From the NCBI RefSeq assembly GCF_003696345.1, contig NZ_RFLX01000003.1, positions 338,240 through 402,239 of the forward strand: a stretch of DNA of 64,000 bases. The letters run 5' to 3'. The DNA comes from Teichococcus wenyumeiae (GTDB lineage: Bacteria > Pseudomonadota > Alphaproteobacteria > Acetobacterales > Acetobacteraceae). Shown here one piece after another: positions 19,485 through 31,499 of this stretch. Position 1 is the first letter of the stretch. Every line of letters begins with the position of its first letter. The notes under the pieces are model-generated. The model saw only the letters and a list, made by a program, of their open reading frames with translations, searched no databases and was not told where the DNA came from. A program made the position numbers and the translations under genes.

Positions 19485-19589
19485 GGCCACCAGACCTGCT
19501 GCGGAGCAATATTGCGAGTCATTCGCATTGCACATGCGTCTCAATCGGGCCATAAGCCATCGACGCCCGTAACCGTCCCAGGAGTAGCG

Positions 19590-20024
19590 ATGCGCCGTTT
19601 CCTGTACGCTCTGGCTGCCACTGGCTTGGCCGCGGCTGCCGTTGCCGCGCTGCCCGCCGCCGCGCAGGACGCGCAGCGCATCTCCATCGAGTTGAACCGG
19701 CTGGAGCCGCAGGGCGCCAACTGCCGCGTCTGGATGGTGGCGCGAAACCCGGCAGGCGAGGCTATCGATCCCTTGCGGCTGGACCTGCTGATGTTCGGCA
19801 AGGATGGCGTCATCGCCCGCCGGCTGGCGCTCGATATCGGGCCGCTGCCGGAGAACAAGACCCAGGCGCGCATCTTCGATCTGGCCGGCCTGGGCTGCGA
19901 CACCATCGGCTCGGTGCTGCTGAACGATGTGCTGGCCTGCGGCCCGACCCCGGAAGGCCGGGCCGCCTGCCTGCCCCGGATTGCCCTCTCGTCGCGTGTG
20001 AGCGGCGTGTCTTTCGATAAGTAA
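19590..20024 (+). CDS. Small secreted protein preceding exbB
   Basis: 144 residues from the ATG at 19590, five bases after AGGAG. A signal peptide is clear (MRRFLYALAATGLAAAAVAA, cleavage near ALPAAAQ). The mature part is rich in beta-type sequence with four cysteines (NCRVW, GLGCDT, LACGP, AACLP) that could form two periplasmic disulfides. It is 9 bp before exbB and shares its direction, so it is probably part of the TonB-energising operon. I do not recognise a named family. Confidence 0.75.
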   Translation: MRRFLYALAATGLAAAAVAALPAAAQDAQRISIELNRLEPQGANCRVWMVARNPAGEAIDPLRLDLLMFGKDGVIARRLALDIGPLPENKTQARIFDLAGLGCDTIGSVLLNDVLACGPTPEGRAACLPRIALSSRVSGVSFDK

Positions 20025-20033
20025 GGAGGTCGC

Positions 20034-20807
20034 ATGAACCCGACCGATCCCGCCGCCGTCGACCCCACCACCGCGGTCGATGCCGCCGCTGCCGCGATGC
20101 ATGGGGCGGACCTCTCGATGCTCGGCCTGTTTCTGCAGGCCGACTGGGTGGTGAAAGGCGTGATGATCGCGCTGGTGCTGGCCTCCGTGATCTGCTGGGC
20201 CATCGTGATCGAGAAGGCGGTGCTCTTCTCCCGCATCTCCCGCCAGATCCGGCATCTCGTCGCCGCCGCGGCACCCGGTGCCGGTGCGGCTGCGGCCGCG
20301 ACGCCGCAGGGCGAGGAGCTTGCGGCCCAGGTGCTGCGGGCCGGTGCCCGGGAATGGCGCGAGGGCCGCGACCCGCATGAAAGCCGCGGCGAATACCGCC
20401 ACCGGATTGAGCACGCGATGCGCAGCACCATCGGCGCGCAGCTTCGCCGTGCCGAGCCGGGCCTGCCCTTCCTGGCGACCACCGGCGCCGTCGGCCCCTT
20501 TATCGGCCTCTTCGGTACGGTCTGGGGCATCATGAACAGCTTCGCGGGCATCGCGCGCAGCAACGACACCAGCCTGGCGGTGGTGGCCCCGGGCATCGCC
20601 GAGGCCCTTTTCGCCACCGCGATCGGGCTGGTGGCCGCCATCCCGGCCGTGATCGCCTATAACCGCCTGATGGTGCGGCTGGGCCGCCTGCGTCAGGAAG
20701 CGAATGGCGCGGCTTCCGAGCTCGCCTCCAACCTGTCCCGCCGCCCGCCTGGAGTGGCGCAGGGCGCCACGCCGGTCCAGGCCCGCGCCCACGCGGCGGC
20801 GGAGTAA
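20034..20807 (+). CDS. exbB: MotA/TolQ/ExbB proton channel protein
   Basis: 257 residues with a perfect AAGGAGGT 3 bases before the ATG. Three membrane helices are visible: about 38-60 (VVKGVMIALVLASVICWAIV), about 145-170 and about 190-212. The conserved channel region ATTGAVGPFIGLFGTVWGIM is intact. With the next two genes it forms an inner-membrane complex that passes proton-motive force to TonB, powering outer-membrane receptors. ExbB is preferred over TolQ because a TonB gene, rather than tolA or tolB, follows. Confidence 0.92.
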   Translation: MNPTDPAAVDPTTAVDAAAAAMHGADLSMLGLFLQADWVVKGVMIALVLASVICWAIVIEKAVLFSRISRQIRHLVAAAAPGAGAAAAATPQGEELAAQVLRAGAREWREGRDPHESRGEYRHRIEHAMRSTIGAQLRRAEPGLPFLATTGAVGPFIGLFGTVWGIMNSFAGIARSNDTSLAVVAPGIAEALFATAIGLVAAIPAVIAYNRLMVRLGRLRQEANGAASELASNLSRRPPGVAQGATPVQARAHAAAE

Positions 20808-20813
20808 TCCGCC

Positions 20814-21266
<453 letters not shown>

Positions 21267-21279
21267 GCGGAGAGCCGCC

Positions 21280-22269
21280 ATGACCACCATCGCCTTGCCA
21301 GGCGAGGGCCAGGGCTCTCGCTACCGCATCCTTGGCTGGGGCGCTTCCGCCCTGCTGCATGGTGGTGCGCTGGCTTTCTTCCTCTACGGCCTGCCGCAGG
21401 CGACCATGCCGCCGCCGGCACCGGAGATCATCCCGCTGGAGATGGCGGCGGCCCCTGCGGCGCCGGAGATGGAAGCCTCCGAATCCTCGCCCGCAATGGA
21501 GGAGGCGCAGGCTGTGGCGCCGCAGCCAACCACGGCCGCCCAGGTGCCTCCGCCGCCCCTGGCCATGACGGCGCCGGAAGCGGCAACCGTGTCCGAGCCA
21601 CCGCCCGAGGCCGTGACAGCCACGCCGCCCGAGGCTGTCACGCCGCCGCCTGTCGAGGCAGCCCCGACCCCGCCGATGGAAACCCTTCAGGCCGTCGAGC
21701 CGGAGCCGCAGCGACCGCCCGAGCCGGATGTGGTGCCGCTGGAAACCATCGATATTCCGCCGCCCCCGCCTGCGCCGCCGCCCCCGCCGGCCCAGGCCCG
21801 TCCGCCGGCGCCAACGCCGCCGCGCCCCGCGCCGCCACGGCGTGAGCCCGTGCGCGAGGCTCCCACCACCGCTCCGGTGGAAGCGCAGCCGATGGCGCGC
21901 CAGGCGCCGCAGGGTGCCACCACCGCCGCGCCGCCACCGTCCCCGCCTTCCGCGGCCGCGGAAAGCCGCGCCGCCGCCGGGCCGCCGGTCAATTATGTCA
22001 GCTCGGTCTTTGCGGCCCTGAAGCGGGCGACGCGCTACCCGCAGCGCGCGCGGCTGCGCCGGATCGAGGGCGTGGCGACCGTGAATATCACGATGCGTCG
22101 TGACGGCACGGTCACAAGCTGGAACATCGTCAGAAGCACCGGCAACGACGACCTGGACCAAGCCGCAGGCGAGGCGATCGAGCGCGCTTCGCCACTCCCG
22201 GCACCGCCGGCAAGCATTCCCGGCGACCCGGTGCGCCTGCAGATGCCGATCAGCTTCACGCTCCGCTGA
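21280..22269 (+). CDS. tonB: TonB energy transducer
   Basis: 329 residues. The N-terminal anchor is at about 16-38 (GWGASALLHGGALAFFLYGL) and includes the His that couples to ExbB/ExbD. A long proline-rich spacer of about 190 residues, with Pro-Pro and Pro-Glu runs, spans the periplasm. The C-terminal TonB domain (about 245-329) has YPQRARLRRIEGVATVNITM. GGAGAG precedes the ATG. The operon ends at a strong terminator immediately downstream. Confidence 0.94.
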   Translation: MTTIALPGEGQGSRYRILGWGASALLHGGALAFFLYGLPQATMPPPAPEIIPLEMAAAPAAPEMEASESSPAMEEAQAVAPQPTTAAQVPPPPLAMTAPEAATVSEPPPEAVTATPPEAVTPPPVEAAPTPPMETLQAVEPEPQRPPEPDVVPLETIDIPPPPPAPPPPPAQARPPAPTPPRPAPPRREPVREAPTTAPVEAQPMARQAPQGATTAAPPPSPPSAAAESRAAAGPPVNYVSSVFAALKRATRYPQRARLRRIEGVATVNITMRRDGTVTSWNIVRSTGNDDLDQAAGEAIERASPLPAPPASIPGDPVRLQMPISFTLR

Positions 22270-22275
22270 AACAAG

Positions 22276-22306
22276 AAGGGCGCTTCCAGATGGAAGCGCC
22301 CTTTTT
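22276..22306. terminator. Rho-independent terminator between tonB and uvrA
   Basis: AAGGGCGCTTCC-AGAT-GGAAGCGCCCTT is a perfect 12-bp stem with a tetraloop, followed by a T-run on the + strand. It lies two bases from the uvrA stop, so it can end both converging transcripts. Confidence 0.92.
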
Positions 22307-22307
22307 C

Positions 22308-25229
<2,922 letters not shown>

Positions 25230-25250
25230 AACGGGCTCCTGAGCGCTTGT

Positions 25251-25265
25251 GTTCGCGCTGTGTTC
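25251..25265. promoter_or_regulatory. LexA (SOS) box of uvrA
   Basis: GTTC-GCGCTGT-GTTC exactly fits the alphaproteobacterial LexA consensus GTTC-N7-GTTC. It lies just upstream of uvrA and 229 bp before the divergent ssb. Both genes belong to known SOS regulons, so it may serve either or both, but position favours uvrA. Confidence 0.85.
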
Positions 25266-25374
25266 TATTATGTCATCACTGCCGAAGGGCGTGAAGGTGG
25301 TAAGCGCAGAGGCCGCGACAAGGCCTGCCGGAGGGGACTGGCCCCCCGGGGGCGACAACGCTAGTTTGCGGTTT

Positions 25375-25392
25375 GTGCGTGGCTCCACGCAC
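25375..25392. repeat. Perfect 8-bp inverted repeat upstream of ssb
   Basis: GTGCGTGG-CT-CCACGCAC lies 102 bp before the ssb start. It could be a dimeric regulator site or part of the ssb leader RNA. No known operator matches it to my knowledge. Confidence 0.45.
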
Positions 25393-25493
25393 CGTAACGT
25401 GACACAGCTCAGGCTGCCCCGGTCACGCCGTTCCTGTTGGGAAGGCGTAAAGGTGGCGGTACCGGGCTACGATTTCCAGGGGAAGAGTGCGGC

Positions 25494-26021
25494 ATGGCCG
25501 GCAGCGTCAACAAGGTGATCCTGATCGGCAATCTGGGCCGGGATCCCGAGACACGGAATTTCCAGAACGGCGGCAAGGTGGTGAACCTGCGCATCGCCAC
25601 CACCGAGAACTACAAGGACCGCGAGGGCAACCGGCAGGAAAAGACCGAGTGGCACTCCGTCGCGATCTTCAATGAGCGCCTGGGCGAGGTAGCCGAGAAG
25701 TACCTGCGCAAGGGCAGCAAGGTCTACATCGAGGGCAAGCTGGAAACCCGCAAGTGGCAGGACCAGGCGGGCCAGGAGCGCTATTCCACCGAGGTGACGC
25801 TGCGGAACTTCGGCGGCGAGCTGACTCTGCTCGATAGCCGTGGTGGCGGCACGGGCGGCGAGGAAGGCGGCTTCAGCGGCGGCGGTGGTGGTTATGGCGG
25901 CGGCAGCCGCAGCTCCTCCGGCGGTGGTGAGCGCGCGCCAGCCCGCCAGCCGCAGCGCAGCAGCGGCTGGGATGCGCCGAAGGGCGGCGGCAGCGACCTG
26001 GACGACGACATCCCCTTCTAA
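25494..26021 (+). CDS. ssb: Single-stranded DNA-binding protein
   Basis: 175 residues from the ATG at 25494, preceded by GGGGAAGAG; a TTG-started longer frame from 25437 is rejected. The OB fold spans 1-110 ([36 protein letters not shown]). A flexible Gly/Ser-rich linker (about 122-150) follows, and the acidic protein-recruiting tip is DLDDDIPF. It coats ssDNA in replication and repair. It diverges from uvrA across a region with a LexA box. Confidence 0.98.
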   Translation: MAGSVNKVILIGNLGRDPETRNFQNGGKVVNLRIATTENYKDREGNRQEKTEWHSVAIFNERLGEVAEKYLRKGSKVYIEGKLETRKWQDQAGQERYSTEVTLRNFGGELTLLDSRGGGTGGEEGGFSGGGGGYGGGSRSSSGGGERAPARQPQRSSGWDAPKGGGSDLDDDIPF

Positions 26022-26121
26022 AGCCTGATTCGCATCCGATCATGCCGGACCAGCGTTGAGCCTCTGTCAAAAATGGCAGGGGCCGCGCCCGCCTGCCCAA
26101 GGCACAGGAACCGTTTCCGCC

Positions 26122-28620
26122 GTGATCCTTTCCCGTGAACGTATCCGCCTGGGCGCGAGCCCGGCGGATAAGGACGCTGCCATCCGGCAGGCCGCGCAAC
26201 TGCTTGTCGATACCGGGGCCATCGAGCCCGGCTATGCCGAGAGCATGCTGCGGCGGGAAGGGGAGGCGGATACCTTCCTCGGCAACGGCATTGCCATTCC
26301 GCATGGGCAGCGGGGCGATCGCGGCATGATCGCACAGACCGGCATCGCCGTGCTGCAGGTGCCAAGCGGCGTGCGCTGGAATGGCGACGACGTGGCGCAC
26401 CTTGTGGTCGCCATCGCGGCGCAAGGGGACGAGCACATCGCCGTGCTGCGCCGGCTGACGGAAGTGCTGGGCGAGGAACAACTCGCACGGCATCTGGCGA
26501 CCACTACCGATGTGGCCGAGATCCTGCGCGCGCTGGACCCGGAGGCGCCGCTGCCACAGGCCGGGACAGCCACGGCCGCCGTGGCCGAGGGCGGGCTGAC
26601 GGCCGAGGTGCAGGCCCCTGCCGCGGCCGGGCTGCATGCCCGCCCGGCGCGGGCCGTCACCCAAATCGCGAAAAGCTTCCGCTCCGCCATCTCGCTGTCC
26701 TTCGAGGGGCGGCAGGCTGATGCGCGCAGCATGATCGCCTTGCTGCAACTGGGCGCCGGCCCTGGCGCCAGGCTGACCCTGGCCGCCAGCGGGCCGGATG
26801 CGGCGGCGGCGATGGTGGCACTTCGCGCCGCCTTCGCCGAAGGGCTGGGCGACAACGATGCCACGCCGGCCGGCCCCATGGATGCGCCGCCGCCCATGCC
26901 GTCCCGGCATCTGCCTGCCGGACCCGGCACAATCTCCGGCCTGCCTGCGAGCCCGGGCGTGGCTGTCGGTGTCCTGCATCGCTTCCGCTCCGAGGCCGCT
27001 GGCTTTGCCGAGACGGCCACCGATGCCCCAGCCGAAACCGCCGCGCTGGATGCCGCGCTGGCGGCCACGCGGTCTGAGCTGCAGGACGTGGCGCGGGAGA
27101 TGACCTCCCGCATCGGTGCCAAGCATGCCGAAATCTTCGCCGCCCACGCCGAGTTCCTGGATGACCCGGAACTGGTGGCGGAGGCCCATGCCGCCATTGC
27201 CAGGGGCGCTTCCGCCCCGGCTGCGTGGCGGGACGCGGCCGAGGCTCGCGCCGCCGCCCTGGCGGGCCTGGGCGATGAACTGCTCGCGGCGCGCGCCATT
27301 GACCTGAAGGACGTGGCCCGGCGTGTGCTGCGCCAGCTTGTCGGTCCGGGGCAGGAGGCTGCGGCGCTGCCTGACCGCGCGGTGGTGATGGCGGAGGATC
27401 TGACCCCCTCCGAAACCGCCAACCTCGACCCGGCGAAAGTGGTGGGGATGGTGACGGCCGCGGGTGGGCCCACGGCGCATACCGCCATCCTTGCCCGTGC
27501 CATGGGCATTCCGGCCGTGGTGGCGGCGGGTCCGGCGGTGCTGGCGCTGCCGGACGGCACCCCGGTGGTGCTCGACGGCGACCACGGCCAGTTGCACCCC
27601 AACCCCGACAACATGGCGCTTTCCGCCGCCGAGGCCGCCATGGCGCGCGGCAAGGACCGGGCCGCCGCTGCGCGGCAGGCCGCCTTCCGCCCGGCCGTGA
27701 CGCGGGATGGCCACCGTATCGAGGTCGCCGCCAATGTGCGCCGGCCGGAAGAGGCGCTGGATGCCGTTGCCGCCGGGGCGGAGGGCAGCGGGCTGGTGCG
27801 CAGCGAATTCCTGTTCCATGACCGTGCCGATCCGCCTTCGGAGGAAGAGCAATTCGATCTCTACCGCCGCCTGGCGGAGGGCTTCGGCGGGCTGCCTGTG
27901 GTGCTGCGCACCCTGGATGCCGGCGGCGACAAGCCGCTGCGCTTCGTGAGCCATCCGGCCGAGGCCAATCCTTTTCTCGGCCTGCGCGGGCTACGGCTGT
28001 CCCTGGCGGAGCCGGAACTGTTCCGCACCCAGGTGCGCGCGGCGCTGCGGGCGGGACGGCATGGCGACATCAAGCTGATGCTGCCCATGGTGGACGGACT
28101 GGACGACCTGCGCGCCGCCCGCGTGCTGATCGAACAGGAACGGGCCGCCCTGGATGCGCCCAGCATCGAGGTGGGTATCATGGTGGAAGTGCCTTCGGCC
28201 GCCGTGATGGCCGACCAGTTGGCGGAGGAAGCGGATTTCTTCTCCATCGGCACCAACGACCTGACGCAGTACACGCTGGCCGTGGACCGGCAGCACCCCA
28301 CCATGGGCGCGCGTTCCGACGCGCTGGACCCGGCCGTGCTGCGGTTGATCGACATGACGGTGCGTGCCGCCCATGCGCGTGGCCGCTGGGTCGGCGTCTG
28401 CGGCAACATGGCGGCCGATGCTATGGCGGCGCCGATCCTGCTGGGGCTGGGGGTGGATGAACTCTCTGTCTCCATCCCCAACGTGGCGGCGCTCAAGGCT
28501 CAGATTCGCGGGCTGAGCATGGCCAGGGCCGCCACGGTGGCGCGGCAGGCGCTGAGTTGCGGCACGGCCGCTGAAGTCCGCATGCTGCCCGGCCTGCGGG
28601 AACTCGCCGATGCCGCCTGA
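26122..28620 (+). CDS. fruB: Fructose PTS multiphosphoryl transfer protein (EIIA-HPr-Enzyme I fusion)
   Basis: 832 residues from GTG at 26122; a TTG at 26056 would add 22 unconserved residues. Domains in order: EIIA-Fru at 1-145 with phospho-His61 (GIAIPHGQ), HPr at about 158-245 with His172 (AAGLHARPARAV), and Enzyme I at about 270-832 with His453 (GGPTAHTAIL), LVRSEFLF, SIGTNDLTQY and a CGNMAAD active-site Cys. It passes phosphate from PEP to the sugar via the EIIBC permease encoded two genes downstream. HPr lacks an obvious Ser46 regulatory motif. It is first gene of the fru operon. Confidence 0.94.
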   Translation: MILSRERIRLGASPADKDAAIRQAAQLLVDTGAIEPGYAESMLRREGEADTFLGNGIAIPHGQRGDRGMIAQTGIAVLQVPSGVRWNGDDVAHLVVAIAAQGDEHIAVLRRLTEVLGEEQLARHLATTTDVAEILRALDPEAPLPQAGTATAAVAEGGLTAEVQAPAAAGLHARPARAVTQIAKSFRSAISLSFEGRQADARSMIALLQLGAGPGARLTLAASGPDAAAAMVALRAAFAEGLGDNDATPAGPMDAPPPMPSRHLPAGPGTISGLPASPGVAVGVLHRFRSEAAGFAETATDAPAETAALDAALAATRSELQDVAREMTSRIGAKHAEIFAAHAEFLDDPELVAEAHAAIARGASAPAAWRDAAEARAAALAGLGDELLAARAIDLKDVARRVLRQLVGPGQEAAALPDRAVVMAEDLTPSETANLDPAKVVGMVTAAGGPTAHTAILARAMGIPAVVAAGPAVLALPDGTPVVLDGDHGQLHPNPDNMALSAAEAAMARGKDRAAAARQAAFRPAVTRDGHRIEVAANVRRPEEALDAVAAGAEGSGLVRSEFLFHDRADPPSEEEQFDLYRRLAEGFGGLPVVLRTLDAGGDKPLRFVSHPAEANPFLGLRGLRLSLAEPELFRTQVRAALRAGRHGDIKLMLPMVDGLDDLRAARVLIEQERAALDAPSIEVGIMVEVPSAAVMADQLAEEADFFSIGTNDLTQYTLAVDRQHPTMGARSDALDPAVLRLIDMTVRAAHARGRWVGVCGNMAADAMAAPILLGLGVDELSVSIPNVAALKAQIRGLSMARAATVARQALSCGTAAEVRMLPGLRELADAA

Positions 28621-28627
28621 TGCCGCC

Positions 28628-29569
28628 ATGCCCCACATCGCCACGGTGACGCTGAGCCCGGCGCTGGACCTGACCATCCGGCTGCCACGGCTGCAGCCGG
28701 GCGAGGTGAACCGCACCGGCCCCGCCGAGCTGCGGCCGGCGGGGAAGGGCATAAACGTGGCGGTGATGCTGGCGGTGCTCGGGGAGCCTTCCCTCGCTGC
28801 CGCCTTGCTGGGTGAGGGCGACATTCCGGCCTTTGAGGCCTTTCTGCGCCCCCTTGGCATCGCGAGTGAATTCGTGCCGCTGCCGGGCCGGTGCCGCATC
28901 AACGTCAAGCTGGTGGAAACCGAAGCCGGCCAGGTGACGGACATCAACCCCGGCGGGCCGCAGGCTTCCGAGGAGGCATTGCGGCAGCTTGGGGCGCGGC
29001 TGGCGGCGCGGGCGCCGGACATCGTGGTGCTGGCGGGCAGCCTGCCGCCAGGGCTGCCGGTGGATGCCTGGGCCGCGTTGATGCGGGTTCTGTCCGCCGA
29101 TGGCCGCAAGCTGCTGCTGGATACCAGCGGCCCGGCGCTGGAAGCCGCGCTGCCGGCCGGGCCAGCCTTGCTGAAGCCGAACCGGGCTGAACTCTCTGCC
29201 CTGTTGGGCCGCCCGCTGCCGGACCGTGCCGCGCTGATCGAGGGCGCGCGGGCGCTGCGGCGGCAGGGCGTCGAGCGGGTGGTGGTGTCCGATGGCGGCG
29301 CCGGCGCGCTGTTTGTTCTGCCGGATGCGACACTCTGGGCGCGCCCGTCGAAGGTGGCGCTGACCACCACGGTGGGGGCGGGCGATGCCATGGTGGCGGG
29401 GCTGACAGCCGCCCTGGCCAGGGGGCTGGATGCCGAGGCAACCGCCCGACTGGCCACCGGCTGCGCCGCCGCCGCCGTGTCCCGCGATGTCGGCGCGGCC
29501 GGGGGCGGGGTGCCGCTCCTGTCCGAGATCGAGCGGCTTGCCGCCGCCGCCGAGGTTACGCCGCTATGA
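28628..29569 (+). CDS. fruK: 1-phosphofructokinase (PfkB family)
   Basis: 313 residues from the ATG at 28628 (MPHIATVTLSPALDLT); an ATG at 28610 overlapping fruB is the alternative. It phosphorylates fructose-1-phosphate to fructose-1,6-bisphosphate. PfkB signatures are present: GGKG-type AGKGINVAVMLAVLG near the N-terminus and the catalytic TTVGAGDAMVAG near residue 250. It lies between the two PTS genes, 42 bp before the EIIBC start. Confidence 0.94.
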   Translation: MPHIATVTLSPALDLTIRLPRLQPGEVNRTGPAELRPAGKGINVAVMLAVLGEPSLAAALLGEGDIPAFEAFLRPLGIASEFVPLPGRCRINVKLVETEAGQVTDINPGGPQASEEALRQLGARLAARAPDIVVLAGSLPPGLPVDAWAALMRVLSADGRKLLLDTSGPALEAALPAGPALLKPNRAELSALLGRPLPDRAALIEGARALRRQGVERVVVSDGGAGALFVLPDATLWARPSKVALTTTVGAGDAMVAGLTAALARGLDAEATARLATGCAAAAVSRDVGAAGGGVPLLSEIERLAAAAEVTPL

Positions 29570-29611
29570 GCCTTCGTGCCCGTTCCACGCCCCCCGCCAT
29601 GGATCACGCCG

Positions 29612-31384
29612 ATGTCCATTGAACTGTCGTCCGGCACGCCCCGGCTGCTTGGCGTCATCCGCTATCCTGGCAGCGCGGCTCTTGCCGCCATGGCGGCCGA
29701 GGCGCTGCGCGATGCAGCCCAGCGTGCCGGTTTCGCGCTAACCCTGAATACCGGCGATGGTCCCGCACCCGCCGGCGATGTGGACGCCGTGCTGCTTGTG
29801 GGCGAGGCCGCCGGAGGAGAGGAGCGGGACCAGCCAGTCACGACCGCCACGGTGATCGAGGCGATCCGTCACCCGGAGCAGGTGCTTCGCCGCGCCCTTT
29901 CGCTGCCGGAGCCGGCTGCCCCGCAGACGCCTGTGCCGGTACCTCCGGCGGCGGCACCTGAACAAGCGCCTGTGCCGCCGGTACCCTCCGCTGCCCCGGA
30001 GGGCAAGAAGCTGGTGGCCATCACGGCCTGCCCAACCGGCATCGCCCATACCTTCATGGCCGCGGCCGCGCTTGAGAAAGGCGCCGCCAAGCTGGGGCAC
30101 ACCATGCGGGTGGAAACCCAGGGCTCGGTAGGTGCCAAGAATGCCCTGACGCCCGAGGAGATCGCCACCGCCGATGCCGTAGTGATCGCGGCCGATACGG
30201 GGGTGGATACCTCACGCTTCGCCGGCAAGCGCCTCATCACCGCCGGCACGGGCGATGCCTTGAAGGACGCGCCCGGGCTGATCAACCGCGCCCTGGCCGC
30301 GGCGCCCATGGCGGGCGCGACGCAGGCTTCCGGTGCTCCGGCACCGGCCAAGGCCACCCAGGCGCCCGGTGTCTACAAGCACCTGATGACCGGCGTGTCC
30401 TACATGATCCCGCTGGTGACCGCCGGCGGGCTTTGCATCGCCTTGTCCTTCGCCTTCGGCATCGACGCCTTCAAGGTGCAGGGCAGCCTGCCGGCGGCGC
30501 TGTTCCAGATCGGGGCGCAATCGGCCCTGGCGCTGATGGTGCCGGTGCTGGCGGCCTTTATCGCCTTCTCCATTGCCGACCGTCCGGGGCTGGCGCCGGG
30601 CTTTGTCGGCGGTGCGCTGGCCAATGCTGTGGGCGCCGGCTTCCTCGGCGGCATCGCGGCGGGCTTCCTGGCCGGATACGTGGCGCGGTTCCTGCGCGAC
30701 AGGCTGCCTTTCCCGGAAAGCCTGGAAGGGCTGAAGCCGGTGCTGGTCATCCCGCTGCTGGCCTCGCTGGTCACCGGCCTGCTGATGATCTACGTGCTCG
30801 GCACGCCCATCGCGGCGGTCCTGGCCTGGTTGACGCAGTTCCTGCAGGGCATGGGCACCTCCAATGCCGTGCTCCTGGGCCTGCTGCTGGGGGCCATGAT
30901 GGCGGCCGATATGGGCGGGCCGATCAACAAGGCGGCCTATGCCTTCGGGGTGGGCCTGCTGGGCTCGGATACCTTCGCACCCATGGCGGCCATCATGGCG
31001 GCCGGCATGACGCCGCCGCTGGGAATCGCCCTGGCCACCGTCATTGCCCGCAACCGCTTCAGCCAGGAGGAGCGGGATGCCGGCAAGGCCGCCGCCATCC
31101 TGGGCGCCGCCTTCATCACAGAGGGGGCGATTCCTTTCGCGGCCAAGGACCCGGTGCGGGTGATCCCCGCGCTGGTGGCGGGGTCCGCCCTGGCCGGGGG
31201 GCTGTCGATGTGGCTGGGCTGCACGCTGCGGGCGCCGCATGGGGGCATTTTCGTGGTCGGCATCCCGGGGGCGGTGGGCAATCCGCTGGGCTATCTGGTG
31301 GCCATCGTGGCCGGCGCGGTGCTCACGGGCGTGGTGCTGGCGGTGCTCAAGCGCGGCTCCCCGGTGGCGGAGGCGCAGGCCTGA
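29612..31384 (+). CDS. fruA: Fructose PTS permease EIIBC
   Basis: 590 residues from the ATG at 29612; GTG at 29576 is an alternative. Domain order is a degenerate EIIB' (about 8-95, no active Cys), a true EIIB (about 130-230) with phosphorylated Cys140 in ITACPTGIAHTFMAA, then EIIC with about eight to ten membrane helices (MTGVSYMIPLVTAGGLCIALSF onward) and the sugar-site region GGPINKAAYAFGVG. It imports fructose as fructose-1-phosphate, the substrate of fruK. The Ala/Pro-rich linker at 95-130 separates the two B domains. Confidence 0.94.
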   Translation: MSIELSSGTPRLLGVIRYPGSAALAAMAAEALRDAAQRAGFALTLNTGDGPAPAGDVDAVLLVGEAAGGEERDQPVTTATVIEAIRHPEQVLRRALSLPEPAAPQTPVPVPPAAAPEQAPVPPVPSAAPEGKKLVAITACPTGIAHTFMAAAALEKGAAKLGHTMRVETQGSVGAKNALTPEEIATADAVVIAADTGVDTSRFAGKRLITAGTGDALKDAPGLINRALAAAPMAGATQASGAPAPAKATQAPGVYKHLMTGVSYMIPLVTAGGLCIALSFAFGIDAFKVQGSLPAALFQIGAQSALALMVPVLAAFIAFSIADRPGLAPGFVGGALANAVGAGFLGGIAAGFLAGYVARFLRDRLPFPESLEGLKPVLVIPLLASLVTGLLMIYVLGTPIAAVLAWLTQFLQGMGTSNAVLLGLLLGAMMAADMGGPINKAAYAFGVGLLGSDTFAPMAAIMAAGMTPPLGIALATVIARNRFSQEERDAGKAAAILGAAFITEGAIPFAAKDPVRVIPALVAGSALAGGLSMWLGCTLRAPHGGIFVVGIPGAVGNPLGYLVAIVAGAVLTGVVLAVLKRGSPVAEAQA

Positions 31385-31473
31385 GCCCGGATTTGGCTCC
31401 GGGCAGCGGCCATAGTATAAAGCAGGCCGATTCCGGGGGGAGGCCGGGAGGGGTTCCGTCCCTTCCGGCCTCC
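31385..31473 (+). terminator. Two hairpins between the fru operon and gyrA
   Basis: GCCCGGA-x6-TCCGGGC directly follows the fruA stop. A second, longer stem (GGAGGCCGGGAGGG at 31439-31452 with CCCTTCCGGCCTCC at 31460-31473) follows. Neither has a T-run. The first may end the fru transcript; the second could lie in the gyrA leader. CATAGTATAAA between them looks like a -10 region. Confidence 0.5.
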
Positions 31474-31499
31474 GTACCCGCTGCCAATAGGAAGACTAA

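Noticed and set aside
25230..25388. 53-codon N-terminal extension of uvrA
   Set aside because: It would place the LexA box inside the coding region. The TTG at 25229 has AGGAG and gives the normal length.
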